Translations under genes and position numbers: made by a program
The notes under the pieces: model-generated
What the model saw: only the letters and a program-made list of their open reading frames with translations
The model's database searches: none
What the model was told of the DNA's origin: nothing
Source: Nostoc sp. JL34
GTDB taxonomy: Bacteria > Cyanobacteriota > Cyanobacteriia > Cyanobacteriales > Nostocaceae
Assembly (NCBI RefSeq): GCF_017114945.1
Contig: NZ_JABXKQ010000039.1
Coordinates: forward strand, 1 to 64,000
Direction of reading: 5' to 3'
Length of the DNA: 64,000 nt
In this document: in pieces, positions 35,198-44,994 of the stretch
Layout: each line of letters opens with the position of its first letter
Numbering within the stretch: the first letter of the stretch is position 1

Positions 35198-36628
35198 CTA
35201 ACTGAGGCGATTTTGAAAATATTGGCGGTATAAATCGCAGCGTGGCATCACTTTATTGTCATTACAATATACCACCAGACCCATGCTATGTAATTTAAAT
35301 GCTGACTCCGAGTCTAGTTCTATCGGTACAAAACTCTTCACAACCTGGCTAAAAGCTGCCACTAAATTTGGATGATCGTTGAGATTACACAAATGCCCTC
35401 GAAGATGGTCTTTGTAAATTCCCGCTTCAGTTGGGGCTGTTTCCAACAACTGCTCAAGTGTGATGTCCTGATGTTGAACGTGATAAAGAGCTAGCCGGAC
35501 TAAATAAGGATGTCCTCCTACCATCTCCATCAGTTTTTCGACCTGAGTATCAATCCAATTTAGTCCTTGATGACGCTCAACCAAAATTTGAACTTGTTCT
35601 TGATTAAACTCTTGTAATTCAATACTCAATCCGACGTTAAAGGGAGATTGATTAATATTTAGCGGAATATAAACTTCTTTAGAATGTACCAAAATTAGCC
35701 GGAGTTTTTTCCAGATTTCGCTACTGCGATCGCCATACTTGGCATACTCATACCAAGCTCGTAACAGGTTAAAAAAGTCTTCAGCAATTTCCCGATGTGG
35801 AAAAATGCGATCGACGCCATCCAAGCTAATTACTAATGGGCTGTCGATTTCTTCTAACAAACATTCTTCAAAGTAAGCAGTGGTTTTATCCTTACTGCCA
35901 TAAATGCTCCAATAATCATCTAACTGATGAAGCTGCTTCAGTTTCCTGCCAACGCTTTCACAGAACCAGCGTAAAAATGTATCCAAGCTGGTGAAAACGG
36001 CTTTATCTGCTAAATGAAAGCTTAAAGCTACTGTTTGGCAGCCATGCTTTCTAGCTTCATCAAGAATCCTGGCCATTAGCGAGGTTTTGCCCATCTGTCT
36101 AGATGCTTTGATGCGAATTAGGGCACCTGGCTGCAAAATCTCTTGAAAACAGCGATCTTCAATTGGAGGACGTTCAACATAAAAGCTAGAAGTGAGAGGG
36201 ACTTGACCTACCGGAAACTCTGGTTCTGTGTTCAGTTGAGGTCGTTCATTAGTTAGTAATACTTCCTCATTTCCTTCAGAACCGGAGTTGGGGGATGTCA
36301 TTTTCTCCCTTTTTAGCTGTGGCTGTAAAGTTGCCTCTAACTGCTTTGGTAACGCAGCAGTATCGGAAAGCTGCTGCCGCTCTAATGCTGCCTGAAAATT
36401 CTTTTTACTAACCTTTTCGCCAAATGCTGCTGACAGCATTTGCCATAGCTTCGGGCCAACATCATGCTGTAGGTATTCGGTAGTGTAGCCATGAACTTGG
36501 GCAATTTCACCATACTTCTTTCCTTGCCAAGAGCTACGAAGTATTGTTACTTCAATATCTTTCAGATGTCTTTTTGTCTGGGCAACAACTGCTGCATCTA
36601 ATATTTTGAATGCTGTTTCAAAGTCCAT
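35198..36628 (-). CDS. AAA-like STAND ATPase with N-terminal vMAP-type HTH
   Basis: 476 residues. The first ~85 residues (TRHLKDIE-like start; VTILRSSWQGKKYGEIAQVHGYTTEYLQ split as ILRSSWQGKKYGEIA and GYTTEYLQHDVGPKLW) match the HTH found at the start of cyanobacterial vWA-MoxR-associated and AAA-like proteins. A linker follows. Then the AAA_35-type ATPase: FYVERPPIEDRCFQEI, P-loop IKASRQMGKTSLM near 175-187, Walker B LVISLDGVDRIFP near 265, and a C-terminal winged-helix-like part (GGHPYLVRLALYHV). It is a likely signalling ATPase of unknown trigger. Upstream of the AAA-CHASE2 gene and probably in the same operon. Confidence 0.85.
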   Translation of the reverse strand: MDFETAFKILDAAVVAQTKRHLKDIEVTILRSSWQGKKYGEIAQVHGYTTEYLQHDVGPKLWQMLSAAFGEKVSKKNFQAALERQQLSDTAALPKQLEATLQPQLKREKMTSPNSGSEGNEEVLLTNERPQLNTEPEFPVGQVPLTSSFYVERPPIEDRCFQEILQPGALIRIKASRQMGKTSLMARILDEARKHGCQTVALSFHLADKAVFTSLDTFLRWFCESVGRKLKQLHQLDDYWSIYGSKDKTTAYFEECLLEEIDSPLVISLDGVDRIFPHREIAEDFFNLLRAWYEYAKYGDRSSEIWKKLRLILVHSKEVYIPLNINQSPFNVGLSIELQEFNQEQVQILVERHQGLNWIDTQVEKLMEMVGGHPYLVRLALYHVQHQDITLEQLLETAPTEAGIYKDHLRGHLCNLNDHPNLVAAFSQVVKSFVPIELDSESAFKLHSMGLVVYCNDNKVMPRCDLYRQYFQNRLS

Positions 36629-36988
36629 TGCTCAGGAATGAATAACAACTATTTATATATTTAGCTACAGTCCGAATTCTCAACTTTCCAGATTTTTCAC
36701 CAAACTATATTCAAATGGCTGTAATCCTTACCTTGCCTATTTCAGCAAAGATTACTCCCCTTAAATTTTCTTACTTAACCTTAAATTGACTTCTTTTGTC
36801 GTTTAATTTCTGGGAATCAAACTCCTTAAATTATCCATATTTACGTTTTTGAGTGCAAAAGGCAATCTGTAATAACAGCAACCGCAGCGATTGGGATTTG
36901 GATAAATCTAACTTTATTGAAATGTCCAAACTCTAAACCAGGTAAATAATACACAAACTCATAACCAAATCAAAGGAGACTCAAAATT
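36629..36988. promoter_or_regulatory. Intergenic region before the RTX gene
   Basis: 360 bp of AT-rich DNA between divergent genes. AAAGGAGA (about 36972-36979) is a strong ribosome binding site before the RTX start. I see no other structure. Confidence 0.4.
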
Positions 36989-38575
36989 ATGGCGATTATT
37001 AGTGGAACCATAACCCCTGCTGATGACAAAATTATCGCTAATGGGGACAACGATAAGATCGATGCTCTAGCGGGTAACGATACGGTTAATGGTGGCGCGG
37101 GTAACGACACTTTAATAGGCAACTTTGGCAATGATTCTCTATTTGGGGGACTTGGTAACGATTTCCTCGATGGTGGATTCAACAGAGACACCCTTGATGG
37201 TGGCGCAGGTAATGACACTCTCAACGGCGGCGATGACAACGACATCCTTTCTGGTGGGACTGGAAACAATCGCGTTAATGGCGGTGCGGGTAACGATATT
37301 CTCATCGCTCAAAACGGCAACTTTCCGGCTATAGGTGATGTTGGCGATACCCTGATTGGCGGTGTCGGTAATGACGAGCTGCGTGTTGAGGGAGCCTCAA
37401 ATTATTTCTTAACCAATAATCAGTTGTTTGTCGGTAATTTAGCCCACCAGTTTTCTGAGATAGAGGATGTCAGGCTCACTGGTACTTCCGGTAATGACAC
37501 GATTAATGCATCTCAGGCTCTTTTGTCAGGGCGAACCTTTCTCTTCGGTGGTGCAGGTAATGACACCATCATAGGTAGCCGTGGTCTTGACCAGATCAAC
37601 GGTGGTGATGGTAATGACAGCATAGTAGGAGGAACGGGATTTAACTTCCTGCGTGGAAATAATGGCAATGACACTCTTATCGGTGGAAATGACAACAATA
37701 ATTTGAATGGAGGACAAGGGAATGACTTCCTCCAAGGTGGAGCCGGGAGGGATAGTTTTTCCGATAGTGCCTTTGATGGAGCAGGTGATGACCAATATAT
37801 CGGGGGAGGAGGTGAAGACTTCCTATTTATAAATGGTGACAATAACTTTGAGCTGTTCTCATTTGCCAATGACCCAAATAAAAGCCAACTCAAAGGTGGC
37901 AAGTTTGGCCCTGGAGCTAATCTAGATGATTCAGCCACAGGTACAGATACCCTCCAAGGTATTGAAAACGTTGAAATCCAAGGAGGCGCTAGCAGCAATC
38001 GCATAGATGCCAGTCGCGCCAACCAAAACGTCAACGTAGTTCTTAATGGTCTCGATGGCGGTGATATTCTGCTAGCTGGTAGCGGCAACGATGTACTATT
38101 TGGTGGATTGGGCAACGATCGCCTTGACGCAGGCGCAGGTAACGATCGCCTAAATGGTGACTCTGGCAATGATATTCTTTCCGGAGGTAAGGGTAATGAT
38201 ACCCTCTCAGGTGGTGGTAGCTTTAATAGCCAAGAAATAGATATTTTAACAGGAGGAGTTCTATTTCAAGGGGTTCAATCTGTTGATACGTTCAACCTAC
38301 GTGACTCTTATCGGCAAGCTGGTCATGCTGTGATCACAGATTTCTCTCTACTAGATGGGGACAAGATCACTCTTCGCGGTTCTGCTAGCGATTACACATT
38401 CGTACAGCAAAACTTCAATACTAATAATAGTATTGGTAGTGGTATTTTTTCAAATGACTCATCTATCTTAGATACGGTCATCTTCTTCGGAGCGCCCGCT
38501 TTCGGCGACGTGATTGCTGTGGCTGAAGATGTCAGTTTGAGTGCGCTCACTCCTGGAATTACATTTACTATCTAA
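36989..38575 (+). CDS. RTX-type calcium-binding repeat protein
   Basis: 528 residues with many GGxGNDxL nonapeptides (for example [24 protein letters not shown]) in three blocks: ~25-110, ~180-265 and ~355-410. Each pair of repeats binds calcium in a parallel beta roll. No signal peptide; such proteins leave by type I secretion, whose C-terminal signal could be the last ~100 residues ([15 protein letters not shown]). No catalytic domain is visible, so surface or matrix structure is as likely as toxicity. Strong ribosome binding site AAAGGAG; followed by a HIP1 hairpin terminator. The minus-strand open frames over it are mirror frames. Confidence 0.88.
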   Translation: MAIISGTITPADDKIIANGDNDKIDALAGNDTVNGGAGNDTLIGNFGNDSLFGGLGNDFLDGGFNRDTLDGGAGNDTLNGGDDNDILSGGTGNNRVNGGAGNDILIAQNGNFPAIGDVGDTLIGGVGNDELRVEGASNYFLTNNQLFVGNLAHQFSEIEDVRLTGTSGNDTINASQALLSGRTFLFGGAGNDTIIGSRGLDQINGGDGNDSIVGGTGFNFLRGNNGNDTLIGGNDNNNLNGGQGNDFLQGGAGRDSFSDSAFDGAGDDQYIGGGGEDFLFINGDNNFELFSFANDPNKSQLKGGKFGPGANLDDSATGTDTLQGIENVEIQGGASSNRIDASRANQNVNVVLNGLDGGDILLAGSGNDVLFGGLGNDRLDAGAGNDRLNGDSGNDILSGGKGNDTLSGGGSFNSQEIDILTGGVLFQGVQSVDTFNLRDSYRQAGHAVITDFSLLDGDKITLRGSASDYTFVQQNFNTNNSIGSGIFSNDSSILDTVIFFGAPAFGDVIAVAEDVSLSALTPGITFTI

Positions 38576-38916
38576 CGCTTTCAGTCATTAGCGATCGCAC
38601 ATAACCTTGCGATCGCTGATTTTCCCGGTCATCCTATCCATCTCTTTGGGTATGTATTCGCCACACCGAAATCAAATTCATTGATTAATGTCATAAAATA
38701 CCTGATTTTTATTGAGATTCATCTAACTTGGGATGTAGGAGAAATTAAATCGTATATATTTCTCAAGTTAGACGAGTTATTGATAATTGATATCTAACTT
38801 TAATTGTTAACCATCAACGTAATTACCCAATTAACAAGACAAGCAGTCAGAGAACGAATCTATTGATTATTGGCTAATTCGTAGTTGGATTCATTGTTAG
38901 TCATAAGAGGTAGAAA
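38576..38916. other. Intergenic region between the RTX and chitinase genes
   Basis: Begins with a HIP1 palindrome, AGCGATCGCA (38590-38599) pairing with TGCGATCGCT (38608-38617) and followed by GATTTT, a likely terminator. Elsewhere I see nothing coding; GAGGTAG precedes the next start. Confidence 0.5.
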
Positions 38917-40431
38917 ATGGGATTATCTACAGATTATTTAGGCATTCCTGATTGGGTGAATAAACCTGAAGGATACCAAGCAGGAGTCACAGTCAGATAT
39001 AACCAAAATATCTTTAAAACAGCTTTCTGGGGTTCAGAACCAGGGGTAGGAAATCCTGAAGAGAATGGATGGCGATTTGATGATGAGTTGTATGATCTAA
39101 CATCTCAAACTCACACTCAAGAAGCCAAAATTATTGCTTATATCCCAACTTGGAGGAAGACAGAAGGCTTTGACTATGCTAATGAGAAGATTTATCAAAA
39201 TATTACTCATGGCATCATCTCATTTCTCATGTTTGAGGAGAAAAACCTTGGTGAATTTACTCAGACATCAGTAAACGATGTTAATGAAATCCTTGATGAT
39301 GTTGTAACCACAGGACACAAAAATAATGCCAAAATCTTGATTGCCCTGGGAGGTGCAACAGATTATGGATTCTTGTATCTCATGGAGAAGATAGGAAATA
39401 ATCCTTCAGATCCACTTCTCCCGCAAACTGTAAATAAGGTAGTCAAGTTTATCAACGATCATTCTCTAGATGGTGTAGACCTAGACTTGGAGTGCTGGTG
39501 GGCTAAAAATCCAGGAGACCCTGACCAGGGAGGCCGACCTACAGGTGATCCCCATCCTGCCGGATTAGGTTTGACTAAATTTGCCGAGCGATTAAAGCAA
39601 GCTTTGCCGCTAGGTAAAACAGTTTCAGCAGCTGTGTTTGCCACATCTTGGTATGGAAATAACTATGACCCAAAGCTGGCCGATTATGTAGAGTGGATTG
39701 GCGTGATGAGCTATGACCTGACTGGTGCTTCGGATAAATCTCCTGTAGGCCCACATACAAAACTCTTTAGCATCCGAGAGCAAAAGGCTTATATACCAGA
39801 GCAACAGGAGAAACCTTGGCCAGCGTTACCAGAAAGACCTCCAAAACCTGATGACAATCCGATTATTTCAGTGGAAGATTCTTTGTGGTACTGGTCAAAC
39901 TCATATTTTGTCAACTGGCAGACTAAGGGACAAGGACTTCCAAGGAATAAGCTGGCATTTGGAGTACCTACGTATGGGTATGACTTTGCTTATAAAAAAG
40001 ATCAAGATCCCCAAAGTCATGAGATACCTCCAGGATATAAAGTGATTCAGTACAAGGATATTGTCAGAAATTATCCTTATTCTGATACTGCTCCTGATGC
40101 CAATATTAAAGAGCTAGGAAGTACACCAAGACCTGATTTCGTCAGTCATGTTCCAGGAAACTATCCATATGCTCACAATATCTACTTTGAAACTCCAGAA
40201 ACTGCTGTTGAAAAATTGAAGTTTTTAAAGTATGTCGGAGTCCAAGGGGTTATTGTTTGGGATATTACTGGTGATGACTGGCAAGGGAATAAAAGTATCA
40301 TCAAAGCACTATACCAGGCAAAAGATTTGCCAGTAGACTTGAGTGCAATCAGTGGCTTCTACACTAAAAAGCAGCAATACCCTAACGTACCTGTGGGTGT
40401 GGAAAAAGTTAGCCAAGCTGCACCTGTCTAG
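38917..40431 (+). CDS. GH18 family chitinase-like enzyme with N-terminal chitin-binding module
   Basis: 504 residues. Residues ~6-50 (IPDWVNKPEGYQAGVTVRYN, FKTAFWGSEPG) resemble a carbohydrate-binding module of the CBM5/12 type. From ~65 to ~480 a TIM-barrel GH18 domain follows: AKIIAYIPTWR, KILIALGGATDYGF, then DGVDLDLE at 185-192 with the catalytic Glu 192, and GVMSYDLTG, all GH18 signatures. It should cleave beta-1,4-linked GlcNAc polymers or a related glycan. No signal peptide is visible although the substrate would be outside the cell; it could use a non-classical export route, or act on internal glycans. Single gene. Confidence 0.85.
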   Translation: MGLSTDYLGIPDWVNKPEGYQAGVTVRYNQNIFKTAFWGSEPGVGNPEENGWRFDDELYDLTSQTHTQEAKIIAYIPTWRKTEGFDYANEKIYQNITHGIISFLMFEEKNLGEFTQTSVNDVNEILDDVVTTGHKNNAKILIALGGATDYGFLYLMEKIGNNPSDPLLPQTVNKVVKFINDHSLDGVDLDLECWWAKNPGDPDQGGRPTGDPHPAGLGLTKFAERLKQALPLGKTVSAAVFATSWYGNNYDPKLADYVEWIGVMSYDLTGASDKSPVGPHTKLFSIREQKAYIPEQQEKPWPALPERPPKPDDNPIISVEDSLWYWSNSYFVNWQTKGQGLPRNKLAFGVPTYGYDFAYKKDQDPQSHEIPPGYKVIQYKDIVRNYPYSDTAPDANIKELGSTPRPDFVSHVPGNYPYAHNIYFETPETAVEKLKFLKYVGVQGVIVWDITGDDWQGNKSIIKALYQAKDLPVDLSAISGFYTKKQQYPNVPVGVEKVSQAAPV

Positions 40432-40751
40432 CCTCAGATATTGTGTACCATTTGTGGATATTTGTTTAAGCACTAACCCAACTTCCCCTCCCCAATGTTG
40501 AGGAAGGCATCATATCGTGTCCGGTTCAAGACTTATCATTAAGACGGCAGGGGGCAGGGGGCAGGGGGAAAGAGCGTTTCCTGGTTTTTGCACAGATGCG
40601 GGAATTATAACTCATTAGGCGGAGATGATATCACTCAATCACCTCCCAATACTTCTCGGACAAGTACTCTTCAACTCTTGTGGAACGGACAAGATGCCCG
40701 GATCACAAGAGTTATTTTAAATTTGGTTATGCAATTTAGATAACTTTCAAC
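40432..40751. other. Intergenic region with GGCAGGG and palindromic repeats
   Basis: Holds a GGCAGGGGGCAGGGGG tandem stretch (about 40545-40568) and a perfect palindromic element: AACTCTTGTG (40673-40682) pairing with CACAAGAGTT (40704-40713). The loop (GGACAAGATGCCCGG) is of a type common in Nostoc intergenic DNA. No gene seen. Confidence 0.6.
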
Positions 40752-41804
40752 TTAATCATTGCTATTTTTGAATTTACGTTGCAATTGTTTTAGTGATTGA
40801 TACATATCTGGCAGGCGACCATAAACAGCAGATACCTTGAGATATAGTTTGTAAGGAAGGGCTGGAGTTCCGCAGACAATTTCTCCTGGTGCAACATCGT
40901 TGTGAATTCCAGTTTGAGCAGATGTCATCGACCCATCTCCCATCTTCACTTGATTGACTATTCCTGTTTGTCCAGCTAAAATAACGCGATTTCCCAGTTT
41001 GACACCTCCCGCCATGCCAACCTGACCTGCGATCGCACAGCTAGAACCAATTTGGCAACCATGACCTATTTGCACTAAGCTATCAATTACTGTATTGCGA
41101 CCTACCCGTGTTTCTCCGACGGATGGGCGGTCAATGCCACTGTTGCAGCCAACTTCTACGCCATCTTCTAAGACTGTATAGCCAGATTGTTCCATTTTGA
41201 ACCAACCAGTCGGGATAGGAACAAAACCAAAGCCTTCTGCACCGATGACAGCACCACTGTGAATGACGCAATCTGCACCGATGCGGGTGCGTTCGTGGAT
41301 CGTACAGTTGGCGTGTAAGGTGGTGCGATCGCCGATTTTGGCATCTGGATAAATCACCACGTTGGGATGAATGATTGCACTATTGCCAATTTCTACCCCT
41401 TGTTGAATCACAGCATGGGGGCCAATATAAACATCACTACCAACTTTTGCGGTAGAGTGAATCACAGCGGTGGGATGAATTTCTGGGGTAGGGCGATATG
41501 GTTGATAAAAAAGTGCGATCGCTTTGGCAAACAATAATCGCGGATCTGAGGTTGCTAGCCAGACAATACCCCTCTCTTGTGCAAGCGTCTGTAATTTTTC
41601 GGACTGGGGCAAAATTAAAGCACTAGCATTGGTATTGCCGACAAAAGACCCAAATTTTGCACCTTCTACATAACTGAGAGTACCGTTGCTAGCATCATCA
41701 ATGGCTGCTACCCCTGTAATTTCTGGGTCTTGGTCTGGGTTGCTAGTCAGGCTATGATTGGTGGCCGCGTCACCAAATTGACGGAGGATTTCGCTGAATT
41801 TCAT
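40752..41804 (-). CDS. lpxD: UDP-3-O-acylglucosamine N-acyltransferase LpxD
   Basis: 350 residues, normal length. An N-terminal uridine-binding domain (~1-95: DPEITGVAAIDDASNGTLSY) is followed by a left-handed beta-helix with about ten hexapeptide coils (IGPHAVIQQGVEIGNSAIIH split: IGPHAVIQ, GVEIGN, VIYPDAKIGD). The catalytic His is in IDSLVQIGHGCQIG. It adds the N-linked 3-hydroxy fatty acid in lipid A synthesis. Related LpxD-like paralogues exist in cyanobacteria, so lipid A rather than another hydroxyacyl acceptor is a family-level inference. Single gene on the minus strand. Confidence 0.93.
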   Translation of the reverse strand: MKFSEILRQFGDAATNHSLTSNPDQDPEITGVAAIDDASNGTLSYVEGAKFGSFVGNTNASALILPQSEKLQTLAQERGIVWLATSDPRLLFAKAIALFYQPYRPTPEIHPTAVIHSTAKVGSDVYIGPHAVIQQGVEIGNSAIIHPNVVIYPDAKIGDRTTLHANCTIHERTRIGADCVIHSGAVIGAEGFGFVPIPTGWFKMEQSGYTVLEDGVEVGCNSGIDRPSVGETRVGRNTVIDSLVQIGHGCQIGSSCAIAGQVGMAGGVKLGNRVILAGQTGIVNQVKMGDGSMTSAQTGIHNDVAPGEIVCGTPALPYKLYLKVSAVYGRLPDMYQSLKQLQRKFKNSND

Positions 41805-41937
41805 TGTTGGGTGTGTTCAAAATTGATCTACAATCGCAAGATAATTTTCCCTCTTTATGCTCCAATACAATAATTTTGTAGACGCATAGCAGTAAAGCAA
41901 TCAGACCGTTCCTAAATTCCCTCTAGGTTGGAGTACT

Positions 41938-43029
41938 TCACCGACATTCTTCTGTTGATGGCTCTCGTTGTAAAGATGAGCCTACTTTCACAGAATCTTG
42001 TCTCAGTAGCGTCTTGAGGCGTTGATTATCTTCGGCGGCGATCGTTTCACCATAGTGATGAAGCTGAAAAAGCTGGCAATAACGGTTTTGTTTGGCGCAA
42101 ATCAGGCAGCCATAGGCATGATTGCCGTTAGTACCGCATAGGCGATGTCCCATCACTGGGCCCAGAGAAGTATTTTGCTCACTAGCGACAGCGCTGAGAA
42201 TTGAGCGCAGTTTTGACTCGAAATCCAATGACAAGTATTGCTTACGTCCTGGTTGTGTTCGATCCCATTCTGGAACGATTAATTCCTGTTTTAACAGACT
42301 TGCTTCAATGTCTTCAGACATCACAAGCCCAGATAGAATAACGTGATGGGAAACATGGGGCAATAGTGTCCGTGCTAATTGCCACATTAAGGCTTCATCA
42401 AACCACTCTTCAACTAGTGGACGCAGATACCAACAACAGGGAATCCCAAGGTTTACTAAATCTTGTAACAACTGTACCCGGCTCTGAATTGAGGCTTGCT
42501 CATAGCCTGGTTTCAAGGGTGGTAGACTGACAAAAACAGTGACTCGAAGTGAATGAGGTCGCTCTAGAGTTGTTTTGAGGCGCTCTAGAAAAGATTGACC
42601 AGGATGGACTTTGGTGGTGATGTAGACTATATTGGCAGCTTTGCGGTCAATCAGTGCATCCAGAATTGATAGTACACGTTCTCGATGGGCTGGAATAAAG
42701 GGGTCAGAGTAATCGCACAATGAAATTGGAAAACCCTTTTGTCCCTCCTGAGTAGCAAAAATGTAGTCTAGCAAAAGATCGAGCAGCTCAACTGGATCTG
42801 AGACATCTTGAAAGTTTTGTGGATAATGATGCCAGTCACGGTCTTGATGACAGACACAATAGGCACATTCAATCGGACAACGATTTTGGACATTGGGTAG
42901 AAATGGATTGAGACTGAAGTATTTTACAGCCCGCTCCTCATCAGGAACACCAAGCACTGGAAAGCCGTGCAGCATATACTGGCTTGCCTGCAACATAATT
43001 TCAGACGCAGTATTTTTATCAGTGTTCAT
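41938..43029 (-). CDS. Radical SAM protein, function unknown, with extra cysteines
   Basis: 363 residues if begun at ATG 43029 (an in-frame GTG at 43056 would add nine residues). The radical SAM 4Fe-4S motif is CPIECAYC (CxxxCxxC), followed by a TIM-barrel-like part (ISLCDYSDPFIPAHRERVL, NIVYITTKVHPGQSFLERL split as IVYITTKVHPG). It resembles spore-photoproduct-lyase-like and elp3-like partial barrels. The C-terminus carries CGTNGNHAYGCLICAKQNRYC, four cysteines that may bind a second Fe-S cluster or zinc. No partner genes nearby; I do not know the substrate. Confidence 0.75.
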   Translation of the reverse strand: MNTDKNTASEIMLQASQYMLHGFPVLGVPDEERAVKYFSLNPFLPNVQNRCPIECAYCVCHQDRDWHHYPQNFQDVSDPVELLDLLLDYIFATQEGQKGFPISLCDYSDPFIPAHRERVLSILDALIDRKAANIVYITTKVHPGQSFLERLKTTLERPHSLRVTVFVSLPPLKPGYEQASIQSRVQLLQDLVNLGIPCCWYLRPLVEEWFDEALMWQLARTLLPHVSHHVILSGLVMSEDIEASLLKQELIVPEWDRTQPGRKQYLSLDFESKLRSILSAVASEQNTSLGPVMGHRLCGTNGNHAYGCLICAKQNRYCQLFQLHHYGETIAAEDNQRLKTLLRQDSVKVGSSLQREPSTEECR

Positions 43030-43267
43030 ATATTTTTTATAGAAAAACGAATACACCCTGAAAAATTAGTCTTCTCTAGGGTGGCTGGTGTGAATGTAGA
43101 GTGGCAAGGTGGGAAATGCTAGAAGATTAGTACAAATTTTGATAAGTAAATATAGTTAAGTAGCGATCGCTTGTTCCTAAAGAACTGGTAAATGGGTTCG
43201 GGTTAACACGGAGAAAAATCTCCGCGTCTTTGTGTCACTCCAAATCCATCAACTTTGGATCGGCAGA

Positions 43268-44509
43268 CTATTCGTGGCTAGTCGCCATTGCTATCCCTGC
43301 TAAATATCCGGTTGTCCAAGCACTTTGGAAGTTAAACCCACCGGTAACGCCATCAATATCTAAGATTTCTCCGGCAAAATAAAGACCAGGAACTAACCGA
43401 CTTTCCATTGTCTTGAAGTTGACTTCTTTGAGCTTGACACCACCACAGGTAACAAATTCTTCTTTGAAGGCTCCTTTGCCATTAATTAAGTATTGTCCTT
43501 GAGTAAGCTCTTGCACTAGTTGATTTAAGGTTTTACTAGATATTTCTGCCCAACGGTCTTCTATGGTAATGCCTGCACGGGCAATGATATATTGCCAGAG
43601 ACGATGGGGGAGATCAACGCCGCGATGCAATGCGATCGCTTTCTTTCCCCATTCATCCTTAACTGCTAAAACTTTTTCTCGCACTTGTTCTTGGTGCAAA
43701 TTAGGTAGCCAATTAATCAATAATGTGGCTTGGTAGCGGCTTTCGTGCAGAACTCTCGCACCCCAAGCAGAAAGCTTCAAAACAGCCGGGCCACTCAAAC
43801 CCCAGTGGGTAATTAGCAATGGCCCAGTTTGTTGCAATTGGGATTTTCCGCCCGCAGATAACCGCAATTGAGCAGGGTTAACGCTTACTCCAGCCAATTC
43901 CCGCAACTTTTGATCGACAATGTTGAAGGTAAATAACGAGGGTACTGGCGGTTCAATTTGATGACCTAACTCTCGGACAATTTTATAACCCGCAAGGCTA
44001 CTACCGGTTGCCAGAAGGAGGCGATCGCATTTAATCGTCTCTCCCGATTTCAGAAGAATATCAAAACCCCCATCTGCTGCGGTTCGTTTCACCGAAGTTA
44101 CATGTGTACCGATACGGAGTTTTATACCAGCTTTCGCCACCGATTTAATCAGACATTCCACAATGGTTTCTGAAGTATTGGTGACAGGAAACATCCGGTT
44201 ATCAGCTTCAGTTTTTAGATAGACTCCACTAGCAGCAAACCAAGCTACTGTGTCTTGAGGCCCAAACCGAGTCAAAGCACCCCGCAAAGCTTTTGCACCT
44301 CTAGGGTAATTTTGCACTAACTCCTCCGGCTCAAAGCAAGCGTGAGTAACGTTGCAGCGTCCGCCACCAGAAATTAGCACTTTCGCTAGGGGTTGACGAC
44401 TGGCTTCGAGTAAGGTAACTTGGGCATCAGGATTGGCTTTAGCACAAGCGATCGCGCCAAAAAATCCCGCTGCCCCACCCCCAATAACTACAATTTGTAA
44501 CGGTAGCAA
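43268..44509 (-). CDS. FAD-dependent oxidoreductase of the HI0933/BaiN family
   Basis: 413 residues. The N-terminal Rossmann motif is VIGGGAAGFFGAIACAKAN, then the family motif KVLISGGGRCNVTHAC, and ATGSSLAGY as the second nucleotide motif. The C-terminus has GLYFAGEILDIDGVTGGFN followed by FQSAWTTGYLAG, typical of HI0933-like flavoproteins. These bind FAD; the substrate is not settled for most members. It lies 49 bp after a rubredoxin and 76 bp further is a small membrane protein on the same strand, so an electron-transfer partnership is possible. ORF start ATG at 44509. Confidence 0.88.
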   Translation of the reverse strand: MLPLQIVVIGGGAAGFFGAIACAKANPDAQVTLLEASRQPLAKVLISGGGRCNVTHACFEPEELVQNYPRGAKALRGALTRFGPQDTVAWFAASGVYLKTEADNRMFPVTNTSETIVECLIKSVAKAGIKLRIGTHVTSVKRTAADGGFDILLKSGETIKCDRLLLATGSSLAGYKIVRELGHQIEPPVPSLFTFNIVDQKLRELAGVSVNPAQLRLSAGGKSQLQQTGPLLITHWGLSGPAVLKLSAWGARVLHESRYQATLLINWLPNLHQEQVREKVLAVKDEWGKKAIALHRGVDLPHRLWQYIIARAGITIEDRWAEISSKTLNQLVQELTQGQYLINGKGAFKEEFVTCGGVKLKEVNFKTMESRLVPGLYFAGEILDIDGVTGGFNFQSAWTTGYLAGIAMATSHE

Positions 44510-44558
44510 GTTCTAAAATTTCTCAATAGCACGTACTTTACTAGGCTAGCCGTTATTT

Positions 44559-44723
44559 TCACTCTTCAACTATTTCAAATTGGTCTTTTGTGGCACCGCA
44601 AGTCGGACATACCCAATTATCTGGTATATCTTCAAAGGCTGTTCCCGGTGCTATATCGCTATCTGGATCGCCTACTTCTGGGTCATATTCATAGCCGCAA
44701 ACAGTACATATATACTTTGCCAT
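44559..44723 (-). CDS. Rubredoxin
   Basis: A 54-residue protein missed by length filters. Two CxxC pairs, [17 protein letters not shown] and [15 protein letters not shown], are the rubredoxin iron ligands at Cys 6, 9, 39 and 42. Between them lies [11 protein letters not shown], the usual rubredoxin core. Typical length; no C-terminal membrane anchor, unlike cyanobacterial RubA, so it is probably a soluble electron carrier. It sits 49 bp before the HI0933-like flavoprotein gene, a plausible redox partner. Start ATG at 44723, with no strong ribosome binding site visible upstream. Confidence 0.9.
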   Translation of the reverse strand: MAKYICTVCGYEYDPEVGDPDSDIAPGTAFEDIPDNWVCPTCGATKDQFEIVEE

Positions 44724-44799
44724 GTTCGTTTTTCCTAGTAAATTGTTGGCATTGCTTCACTATTTTATTTCTCTCTCCCTACCTCCTCTGCCTCTCTTG

Positions 44800-44994
44800 T
44801 TAAAAACGCCACCATCTCCTTTGGGCGTAACTGATAATCCCGATCGCGATCGCTCCAAGTAGTAGTAGCCAAATAATTCCACCTGGAATAAAAGTGAGAA
44901 TACCAATACCTCTCAGTACCCAGACGGCGACGCTAACGCCAAGAAGGATACCAAAAATCTGGATTAATCTACGATTTAAAGAAGATTGACTCAC
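44800..44994 (-). CDS. Small cyanobacterial membrane protein
   Basis: 64 residues with two hydrophobic spans (LIQIFGILLGVSVAVWVLR and FIPGGIIWLLLLGAIAIGII) and a basic C-terminal end (YAQRRWWRF). I recognise the general type as a small conserved cyanobacterial membrane protein, function unknown. It lies 76 bp upstream of the rubredoxin gene on the same strand and could be in the same transcript. Confidence 0.6.
   Translation of the reverse strand: MSQSSLNRRLIQIFGILLGVSVAVWVLRGIGILTFIPGGIIWLLLLGAIAIGIISYAQRRWWRF

Noticed and set aside
37513..38169. 218-residue minus-strand frame inside the RTX gene
   Set aside because: Mirror frame of the GGxGND repeats (Ser/Pro-rich); the plus strand is the true gene.
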